The notes under the pieces: generated by a model | Databases searched by the model: none | Told to the model about the DNA's origin: nothing | The model's input: only the letters and a program-made list of their open reading frames with translations | Made by a program: the position numbers and the translations under genes | Assembly (NCBI GenBank): GCA_964554185.1 | Contig: CAZKNJ010000030.1 | Coordinates: 1 to 21,298, forward strand | Source of the DNA: CAZKNJ01 sp964554185 | Lineage (GTDB): Bacteria > 4484-113 | Length of the DNA: 21,298 nt | Direction of reading: 5' to 3' | In this document: positions 7,416-12,881 of the stretch, in pieces | Layout: each line of letters starts with the position of its first letter | Position numbering within the stretch: position 1 is the stretch's first letter

Positions 7416-8213
7416 CTAACCCGTGGGCTCCTCGGGCTTATCCGGCTCACCTGGCATCTCGGGCGGCGGCAGCCCTTCCTCCTCCGCGTGCCGCTTGGCT
7501 TCTTCCATCTGCTTTTCGCGCTGCTCCAGCGCCTCGCGCTGCCGCTCTTCCGAATCTGGCGGCGGGGGCGGCGGCTTGAACTCGGGTATCGGCTCAAAGT
7601 CTCCTTCATACGCCCAGTAGACGCCGAGGGTGACCGACTCGTCTGGCACAACGTCAACGTACAGCTTGATTAGTATCTCGCGTTCGTAGGCGTTCAAGAT
7701 GTAAGTCTCGCCAGCCAGGCAGAGTTCGCGCATATCTCCTTCACCACTGGCGGCCTTCTGCTTCATCCGGCTCACGAAGTTGGTGAACCCAAACAGGCGG
7801 CACGCGCGCGCGGCTTTCACGCCTAATGAGAGGTCGCCGCCATCGACCATCGCCGCGACGTGATACAGGCGGTTCTGGTCATAGGTGGCGGTCACGCTGA
7901 ACTCCTCGCCGCTTCTGAGCGATCCCTTCCCTGATTGCGTGACGGTTTCAGGCCAGACTACCGTGGTCTCGTCTCGCGTGAGGCCGAGATCAAACAGCGC
8001 GCCCTGGGGCTGATAGGGATCGAGCAGAATGCCCATGTCGGAATGCTCCGGAATCCTGGTGAATGACTGCAACTCCTCCTCGGTAAACGCCAGGTCTCCG
8101 TTGGCGGACACGATTCCGCCAGGGAGCCCCTGGTACTCCGGCGGGCCGGGCTTGATGCAGCCGGCCAGCACCAACGTTGTGATGAGCACGAATGCGAAAG
8201 CGACGGTTTTCAT
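7416..8213 (-). CDS. hypothetical proline-rich lipoprotein
   Basis: 265 residues. The signal peptide MKTVAFAFVLITTLVLAGC ends in a clear LAGC lipobox with the lipidated cysteine at 19, so it is sorted to the membrane as a lipoprotein. The middle (about 40-205) looks beta-rich and is not recognised. The C-terminal 55 residues start with a six-proline run, pass through a charged QREKQMEEAKRHAEEE stretch likely to be helical, and end in PPEMPGEPDKPEEPTG, which suggests a disordered tail. The start at 8211-8213 is preferred over an in-frame ATG at 8232-8234, because a TATACT -10 box lies between the two, 9 nt before the chosen ATG. It sits 30 bp after the amidohydrolase stop, same strand. Confidence 0.75.
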   Translation of the reverse strand: MKTVAFAFVLITTLVLAGCIKPGPPEYQGLPGGIVSANGDLAFTEEELQSFTRIPEHSDMGILLDPYQPQGALFDLGLTRDETTVVWPETVTQSGKGSLRSGEEFSVTATYDQNRLYHVAAMVDGGDLSLGVKAARACRLFGFTNFVSRMKQKAASGEGDMRELCLAGETYILNAYEREILIKLYVDVVPDESVTLGVYWAYEGDFEPIPEFKPPPPPPDSEERQREALEQREKQMEEAKRHAEEEGLPPPEMPGEPDKPEEPTG

Positions 8214-8222
8214 AGGCTGTGG

Positions 8223-8228
8223 AGTATA
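8223..8228 (-). promoter_or_regulatory. -10 box (TATACT), leaderless type, for the lipoprotein gene
   Basis: Minus-strand TATACT ends 9 nt before the ATG at 8213. No Shine-Dalgarno. It decides between two possible starts. Confidence 0.5.
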
Positions 8229-8243
8229 GCGCATAGCTGAACC

Positions 8244-9791
8244 CTAGATGATACGCTTATAGACGACGTGGCCGCGATGGATTGTGTTCAGGACTTCGGC
8301 CTCATGGATGTTCTCTCCACTGGTTCCGGCGGGCATCACCACAAGATCAGCTTGGTACCCGGGGGCGATCGCGCCGACCGTGCGCTCCATGTGAGCCAGG
8401 GCCGCGCTGCCGGAGGTGAAGAGCTTCACCGCCTGCGCAAAATCCAGCCTCTCGGCGGGGTTGGAGTGGGTGCAGGCGGCGTGGATTCCCAGCCGCGGGT
8501 CCAGCGGGGTGATGGGCGCGTCGCTGCCGCCGCCCACTATCATACCCGCACGCAAAGCGGTGCCGAGGGGGTTGCCTGCCAGCGCGCGGGATTCCCCCAG
8601 CGCCTTCATGTAGACACGCGGCTTCCCCCAGTAATGGTCGAAGGCAGGCTGCATGCTGCTGGCAACGCCCAGAGTGGCGGCGTTTTCGCACTGCTCCGGA
8701 GTGGCCAAGCAGAAGTGGTCTATTCGCGGGCGCAGCGCATGAAGGTCGAAGTCGGTTTGGAGTCTCTCATAGACGCGGACGCCCTGCTCAATGGCGGCGT
8801 CGCCGATGGCGTGAACGCAGAGTTGCAGTCCCGCTGCGGCGCATTCGCGTGCGAAGTGCTCAAACTCCTCGTCAGTGAAGTAGAGCACGCCGAAGTTGCC
8901 CTCGGAATCCGCGTAAGGCTCGCGCACCGCCGCCGTCCGCGCACCGATGGCGCCGTCCAGCAGAATGCAGCCGCCGATGCGCGGCAATCCCAGTTCCTTC
9001 ACCAGGTTGATATCCATCGTGCGTGGATAGACCACCAAGTCCACGGTATCCGTAGCCTCGGCAGCGTCCAGCGTCACCCGGATATCCGCACGACGGTCGG
9101 TGCCGTAGCCGACGAGGGAGTGCACGCAAGCTACGCCTATTGCCGGAAGCGCTTCCATCAGCTCAGCGAGTGCCGCTCTGCGGTCTTCTACGGTGAAGGT
9201 GTCGTACAGCGTTTCGGACAGCGCCTCATACAGCGCGCCGTGAATCCGGCCACTAGCGCGCATCTGCTCAAGCTGTGCCGATGGCAGGCCGAGCTTCACA
9301 GCCATTTCGTCAACTTGCGCCAGCCCCCACGCGCTTTCATTGAACCAGCAGGAGTGGTGCTCAATGCTCTTGACCTGAACGGCTTGCCTCGGAAACGCGG
9401 CATCCAGTGCGGATTTGAGTTTGCGTTGTTCGATTTCTGATAGAGCGTTGAAGTTCAGCCGGTCGGCGACCAGCAGCAGACCACCCCGGTGCGGCGATTG
9501 GCGAAGGCGCTCAACTAGCTCGTCGCAGTTCGCCACGCCGAAGGCGTCCACCTCCAGCCGGCGGCGCGCTTCGCCCAGGATATGGGCGTGGCTATCGATA
9601 AACGCCGGAAATACCAGCTTGCCGCGCGCATCCAGCAACGAGGGCTGGGCAGCAAGCACGCTGTCAGCCTGCTCCTGCGAGACGGCAGTGATTCGCACGA
9701 AGCTGCCGCCGCGTATTTCGGCGAGATGAAGGCCGCTGTAGCCGAACAGGCCATCGCCTATTACGCCGCTGATTGGCCGGCCGAAAGGCAT
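8244..9791 (-). CDS. YtcJ-type metal-dependent amidohydrolase (amidohydro_3 family)
   Basis: 515 residues, near the usual 520-550 of the family. Metal-site and catalytic motifs are in the expected order: PAFIDSHAH with H68 and H70, LLDGAIGARTAAVREPY at 277-293, CVHAIGD with H327, RIDHF with H359 and GGGSDAPITPLDP with D424. It ends with the usual GYQADLVVMP segment at 478-487, which returns to the small beta-sandwich domain. Members hydrolyse amide or imide bonds of N-substituted compounds; substrate not predictable. No signal peptide, so cytoplasmic. The ATG at 9789-9791 is preceded by TAGAAT 7 nt upstream and no ribosome site, so the mRNA looks leaderless. The DUF401 permease gene lies 46 bp upstream on the same strand; it might import the substrate, though each gene seems to have its own promoter. 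Confidence 0.9.
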   Translation of the reverse strand: MPFGRPISGVIGDGLFGYSGLHLAEIRGGSFVRITAVSQEQADSVLAAQPSLLDARGKLVFPAFIDSHAHILGEARRRLEVDAFGVANCDELVERLRQSPHRGGLLLVADRLNFNALSEIEQRKLKSALDAAFPRQAVQVKSIEHHSCWFNESAWGLAQVDEMAVKLGLPSAQLEQMRASGRIHGALYEALSETLYDTFTVEDRRAALAELMEALPAIGVACVHSLVGYGTDRRADIRVTLDAAEATDTVDLVVYPRTMDINLVKELGLPRIGGCILLDGAIGARTAAVREPYADSEGNFGVLYFTDEEFEHFARECAAAGLQLCVHAIGDAAIEQGVRVYERLQTDFDLHALRPRIDHFCLATPEQCENAATLGVASSMQPAFDHYWGKPRVYMKALGESRALAGNPLGTALRAGMIVGGGSDAPITPLDPRLGIHAACTHSNPAERLDFAQAVKLFTSGSAALAHMERTVGAIAPGYQADLVVMPAGTSGENIHEAEVLNTIHRGHVVYKRII

Positions 9792-9798
9792 GCAGTGG

Positions 9799-9804
9799 AT
9801 TCTA
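9799..9804 (-). promoter_or_regulatory. -10 box (TAGAAT), leaderless type, for the amidohydrolase gene
   Basis: Minus-strand CGC-TAGAAT ends exactly 7 nt before the ATG at 9791. No Shine-Dalgarno in the short spacer. Confidence 0.5.
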
Positions 9805-9837
9805 GCGCATGCAGCCTAAGGCGAGGAGTGTCGCCGC

Positions 9838-11121
9838 TTACAAAAGCGAATGGAGCCAGGCCAACAGGAATGAAAACCCCATAACCATTAGCAACGGGAT
9901 GGTGATGCGGCGGTAGACCGGCCAGAAGGTGTCGCCGAAGTACTGAAGGCTGAGCAGCAGGCAAAAATGGATGGGGCTGAACATCACTCCTACCATGGCG
10001 GCAGTGTAGGCGACGATGACAGCCTGGCTCAGGCCGATGCCGGCGCCGGAAGCGAGTCCCAGGATTACGGGGAAGGAGACACCAACCGCGGCCACCACAA
10101 CGCCTGTGACTACGCCGATGAGTATCGGCAGGAAGACGATAACGAACCACACGGGAACATGCCACGCCTGGAGCTCGCGCACCGAGCGCTCCACCAAGCC
10201 GCCCTGCTCCAGCACGTTCTTGTAGTAAATCACCGCGAAGATCATAGCGGTGATTTCGAGCTGTTTGCGATCGCCGTACTCGCTTCGGAGCGTGCTCAAG
10301 TCCAGATGGTCGGCGAAGATGGTCGCGATGCTGACAACGAGCAGCGCGGCGATGATGATTGAGCGCGGCAGCGGCTGGTAGATGGAGTGGCCGGCCGCCT
10401 CGTAGGACTCGCGCGCCAACTCCAGCGCAACGCCGCCGATGACCACTGCCAGGATCGGCCATAGCGAGGAGAGTAAGATGAGCCAGTCTCTGCGGGTGGC
10501 ACCGGAAGGAGCCTGCTGGTTGTTGTTGCTGACCTTCAGGTCACGGAACACCGTGAGCAGGCCTATCAGAACCACAATGACGGTCATCGGGGCCATCAGT
10601 GCGATTACGCGGGGCAAGGACAGGCCGGTGAAGGTGATCAGCAGCAACACGCCGGGATACAGCGGCCACCAGTACTCCCAGATGTGGCGGAACCAGTAGT
10701 TGATGGCGGTGAGCTGGCCGGGGTGCTCTTCAATGTCGCGGGCTGAGGCCTTGACCATCGGAGCGCTGAACCACGCCCCGCCCGGCATCGGCAGCAGGCC
10801 AATGAGCGCGGGGAACATCGCCAGCCGCATACGCCGGCTGTGGGCCACGGCAGAGAAGGCTTCGGTCATCCGTTCAAGGCGTCCGCCCAGGCGTAGCACT
10901 GTGGAGAGAAGCAGGATGAGCAGGATGATGATCAGGAGCGAGATCACATCCGGGTCTTTCAGCGTATCCCAGAATTGAACGCCAGCCAGTGGCAGGCCGC
11001 GCGAGATGAACGGTGTGAGAAATAGAACCGCGGCGAACACGCCCAGGTAGAGCGGCACTTTGAACCGCATCAGTAGCAGTATCAGCGCGAAGCTCGCGAG
11101 TATTAGAACGACCGCTGGCAC
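9838..11121 (-). CDS. DUF401 family membrane permease
   Basis: 427 residues with ten or more hydrophobic helices. The family hallmark PALIGLLPMPGGAWFSAPMV lies at about residues 104-123, followed by NYWFRHIWEYWWPLYPG at 141-157. DUF401 proteins belong to the ion transporter group with ArsB/NhaD/citrate permeases; substrates are mostly unknown. The GTG at 11119-11121 is chosen as start. An ATG three codons upstream (11128-11130) is part of a TATAAT box and so would lie upstream of the transcription start. From the GTG the protein begins directly with its first helix (PAVVLILASFALILLL), as relatives do, and the 7-nt spacing from TATAAT matches the amidohydrolase gene. No ribosome site. Confidence 0.87.
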   Translation of the reverse strand: MPAVVLILASFALILLLMRFKVPLYLGVFAAVLFLTPFISRGLPLAGVQFWDTLKDPDVISLLIIILLILLLSTVLRLGGRLERMTEAFSAVAHSRRMRLAMFPALIGLLPMPGGAWFSAPMVKASARDIEEHPGQLTAINYWFRHIWEYWWPLYPGVLLLITFTGLSLPRVIALMAPMTVIVVLIGLLTVFRDLKVSNNNQQAPSGATRRDWLILLSSLWPILAVVIGGVALELARESYEAAGHSIYQPLPRSIIIAALLVVSIATIFADHLDLSTLRSEYGDRKQLEITAMIFAVIYYKNVLEQGGLVERSVRELQAWHVPVWFVIVFLPILIGVVTGVVVAAVGVSFPVILGLASGAGIGLSQAVIVAYTAAMVGVMFSPIHFCLLLSLQYFGDTFWPVYRRITIPLLMVMGFSFLLAWLHSLL

Positions 11122-11127
11122 GGCAGG

Positions 11128-11133
11128 CATTAT
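11128..11133 (-). promoter_or_regulatory. -10 box (TATAAT), leaderless type, for the DUF401 gene
   Basis: Consensus TATAAT on the minus strand. Its last two bases are the first two of an in-frame ATG, and a GTG in the same frame follows 7 nt after the box. This favours the GTG as start. Confidence 0.55.
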
Positions 11134-11225
11134 ACCGCCGCTGTGTGCGGGGGTTTTCTACACCGTTGGCTGGCGCTTGAACTTGGGCTCACCGGTGGCA
11201 GTGCCGTAGTACACACAATCAAGTT

Positions 11226-11915
11226 TCAGAAGGTCGCCCCGGGATCGCCGAAGATGTCCTTATACTTGATGCCCTTGAAGGGGAAGTCCGGTTCGTGGTA
11301 GACCGTGAGCTCAAGGTTGCTCATGGACACCTCGCGGTAGGGAGCGAGCAGCATCCCGAAGTTACCCATTTCTTCGCCCTCCGGCAGCCGGTAGTCCATC
11401 TTCTCGCCGTTTACGATGACGCGCAGGCGGTCGCGCAACTTGAAGATATTAAGGCTGACGCGCCTCGGATGCTTGCGGTTGAGGGGGAAGATCCCGCTCT
11501 GGTCTTCCTGCGGCGCATCGCGCGCCGTCCGCCCGACGCTGAGTTTGCCATCCGAGTACAGAACGATGTGGGTGTACGACGCGCTATCTAAATCCGCGTA
11601 GTAGTTATAGTCCAGCAGGATTCCGGCCCAGCTTCGCTCGCGCCCCGAAAAGACCAGGTCAACCGACACCGCGATATCCCGCACGCGGCTGGCGGAGAGC
11701 AGAATCAGCTTCTGGTTCGTCTCGTTGCGCAGAAGGCAAACGCCGTCCTCCAGTGTGAGCTCGCCCTCGGCGGGCAAGAGCTCCCACCTGAAGTGCTCAA
11801 AGCCCTTCACCGTGTACTGCTTTTCCAGCTCAACTGAGCCCGCCTGCTGGGCTAGCAGCATGAGCGTCAGGAACAGGGCTGCGGAGAGTGCTGATGTTAT
11901 GCGCAGAAAGGCCAT
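11226..11915 (-). CDS. secreted beta-rich protein, possible concanavalin-like sandwich
   Basis: 229 residues. An N-terminal signal peptide (hydrophobic core SALSAALFLTLMLLAQQAGS, about 8-27) directs export; no lipobox. The remainder is beta-rich, with VSVDLVFSGRERSWAGILLDY at about 103-123, a YTHIVLYSDGKLSVGR segment and NIFKLRDRLRVIVNGEKM. This pattern recalls laminin-G/concanavalin-like domains such as the 3-keto-disaccharide hydrolase (DUF1080) group, but no catalytic residues can be assigned. It starts 5 bases after the stop of the 77-aa gene and has a GAGGG ribosome site, so the two form an operon. Function unknown. Confidence 0.72.
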   Translation of the reverse strand: MAFLRITSALSAALFLTLMLLAQQAGSVELEKQYTVKGFEHFRWELLPAEGELTLEDGVCLLRNETNQKLILLSASRVRDIAVSVDLVFSGRERSWAGILLDYNYYADLDSASYTHIVLYSDGKLSVGRTARDAPQEDQSGIFPLNRKHPRRVSLNIFKLRDRLRVIVNGEKMDYRLPEGEEMGNFGMLLAPYREVSMSNLELTVYHEPDFPFKGIKYKDIFGDPGATF

Positions 11916-11920
11916 CGCCC

Positions 11921-12154
11921 TCAGGCTATGGTGGAGATGTCGTCAATGGCGACCAGGATCCGGTCCTGGGTGGTATGGTTGCCGTTGACGAAGCCGTTGC
12001 GGTCCATGGAGTACTTGCCGTCATCCTTGACGCGGACGATTACTTCAATGAAGTCGTCGTCAAAGTCAATAATGCGGGCGGCGAACGACTTGCCGCTGCT
12101 CTTCAGCGTGATAACGACTACGAGATTTCGCGCCTTACTTACAAGCGGACACAT
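11921..12154 (-). CDS. small protein, possible Sm/Hfq-like fold
   Basis: 77 residues. The pattern NLVVVITLKSSGKSFAARII followed by DFDDDFIEV resembles the Sm1 motif of LSm/Hfq proteins (alternating hydrophobic strand, short turn with G, then FD.D), and the C-terminal RILVAIDDISTI resembles the last strand (compare HAISTV in Hfq). Between them is a 20-residue polar insert (about 43-62). If real, it would form a ring that binds RNA. The glycine usual in the second strand is alanine here and the Sm2 glycine is missing, so the assignment is tentative. A TGTTATAAT extended -10 lies 14 nt upstream. It is followed 5 bases later by the secreted-protein gene. It could instead be an unrelated small beta-barrel. 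Confidence 0.7.
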   Translation of the reverse strand: MCPLVSKARNLVVVITLKSSGKSFAARIIDFDDDFIEVIVRVKDDGKYSMDRNGFVNGNHTTQDRILVAIDDISTIA

Positions 12155-12168
12155 GGTCGGAGCAGCGA

Positions 12169-12177
12169 ATTATAACA
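12169..12177 (-). promoter_or_regulatory. extended -10 (TGTTATAAT) for the 77-aa gene
   Basis: Minus-strand TGT-TATAAT, full consensus hexamer, ends 14 nt before the ATG at 12154. Predicted leader only about 7 nt, with no Shine-Dalgarno. Confidence 0.55.
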
Positions 12178-12201
12178 CAGCAGCCCAGCCCTTAGGCGTT
12201 T

Positions 12202-12549
12202 CTAGCCGCCGTCAGCCTCCTTCTTTTCCACCTTTGGCGGAGGTTTCTTGGTCAGCGCGTAGACAGCTTCCAGGATGAGCGTTTTAGCCGTATCCCGGTA
12301 CGCGAGCATGTTCTCGCGCCGGGGGAAAAGGCGCTGGAACTCCCGGTCCAGGCTCTCCCAAACGGGGTGCAGCGGATCGACCTCGCGTGGCACGGTGAAT
12401 GTATGCGTGTAGGTTTTGCCATCGTACGGGTGGCGCACATCCAGGTGCGCCTCAAAGCCGCCGTCCTTCTCGACCAGCCCGGTGAGCACGACGACCTGGT
12501 CTTGCGGCGTGATGGTCTCGGGGCCAAGCAGTTGATTTTTCATATCCAC
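12202..12549 (-). CDS. hypothetical protein, 115 aa
   Basis: 115 residues, not recognised. No signal peptide or membrane helix, so cytoplasmic. The first half looks beta-stranded (DQVVVLTGLVEKDGGFEAHL, then GKTYTHTFTVPRE), the second half helical (SLDREFQRLF, DTAKTLILEAVYALTK), and the tail is lysine- and proline-rich (KKPPPKVEKKEADGG). The start is a GTG at 12547-12549, with AGG five bases upstream; an ATG two codons later (12541-12543) is an alternative. An extended -10 (TGCTACAAT) precedes it. It diverges from alaS and lies 47 bp upstream of the Sm-like gene, which has its own -10. Confidence 0.7.
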   Translation of the reverse strand: MDMKNQLLGPETITPQDQVVVLTGLVEKDGGFEAHLDVRHPYDGKTYTHTFTVPREVDPLHPVWESLDREFQRLFPRRENMLAYRDTAKTLILEAVYALTKKPPPKVEKKEADGG

Positions 12550-12572
12550 GGTTACCTGAGTGGGTTACAGGG

Positions 12573-12581
12573 ATTGTAGCA
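12573..12581 (-). promoter_or_regulatory. extended -10 (TGCTACAAT) for the 115-aa gene
   Basis: Minus-strand TGC-TACAAT, 23 nt before the GTG at 12549. Same TGCTANAAT form as before the genes at 6411 and 19793. Confidence 0.5.
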
Positions 12582-12651
12582 TTCAAGCCCGGCGCCTGGG
12601 GGTTTTTGCTCAAACCTAACCGAGAATAGAGCAAACTTGCAGATTATCGGG

Positions 12652-12657
12652 TATAAT
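12652..12657 (+). promoter_or_regulatory. -10 box (TATAAT) of alaS
   Basis: Consensus TATAAT, no clear -35 at 17 bp. Predicted start near 12664, giving a leader of about 217 nt, far longer than any other in the window. Confidence 0.6.
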
Positions 12658-12754
12658 TAAGCAGAGGTCTCGCCTCCCCAGCGAACCTCCAGGGCGCCCC
12701 GAGCGCCCGGAAGGTGAGACCCGCTGCCCTCCAGTGGGTTTCACGCTCACTAGC

Positions 12755-12803
12755 TCTCGGCCCGGGGGTCCCCTCCCCCCATCCCCCTAACCCCGGGCCG
12801 AGA
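12755..12803 (+). promoter_or_regulatory. 13-bp hairpin with C-rich loop in the alaS leader
   Basis: TCTCGGCCCGGGG at 12755-12767 pairs perfectly with CCCCGGGCCGAGA at 12791-12803. No T-run follows at once (CGCTCTTCTTT comes next), so a factor-independent terminator is possible but weak. The loop carries the G-quadruplex motif on the other strand. Confidence 0.6.
12770..12794 (-). other. G-quadruplex motif on the alaS template strand
   Basis: Minus strand reads G4-TTA-G5-AT-G6-A-G4: four G-runs of at least four with loops of 3, 2 and 1 bases, which satisfies the strict G-quadruplex pattern. In the alaS mRNA the same segment is C-rich, so any quadruplex would form in template DNA. Confidence 0.75.
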
Positions 12804-12881
12804 CGCTCTTCTTTCGCCTACAGCTCTGGCTGCTTCTTGCGCGGTTGCGCACAGGTGGCATCAGGGGTATGCTACTTCTTC

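Larger units (their letters stand above)
12664..12881 (+). promoter_or_regulatory. structured alaS leader, possible cis-regulatory RNA
   Basis: This fills most of the 332-bp divergent spacer and no gene is seen in it. Hairpins in order: 12692-12708 (GGGCGC/GCGCCC), 12714-12744 (12 bp with two G-U pairs, 7-nt loop), 12755-12803 (13 bp perfect, 23-nt C-rich loop) and 12838-12851 (5 bp). A GTG-started in-frame extension of alaS through this region is rejected because it would translate these stems into low-complexity peptide. It is not a recognisable T-box: neither the AGGGTGGNACCGCG motif nor a UGGU bulge for tRNA-Ala is found. The class is unknown; control of alaS is inferred from position and structure. 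Confidence 0.5.

Noticed and set aside
8268..9440. Long open frame antisense to the amidohydrolase gene
   Set aside because: The amidohydrolase on the minus strand shows all metal-site motifs; the antisense peptide shows none.
12845..12875. T-box-like GGTGGCATC before alaS
   Set aside because: It does not match AGGGTGGNACCGCG, and the UGGC bulge would not pair with the ACCA end expected for tRNA-Ala.
12714..12881. GTG-started 56-residue N-terminal extension of AlaRS
   Set aside because: It covers the structured leader and is Pro/Ser/Gly low-complexity; AlaRS homology begins at the ATG at 12882.
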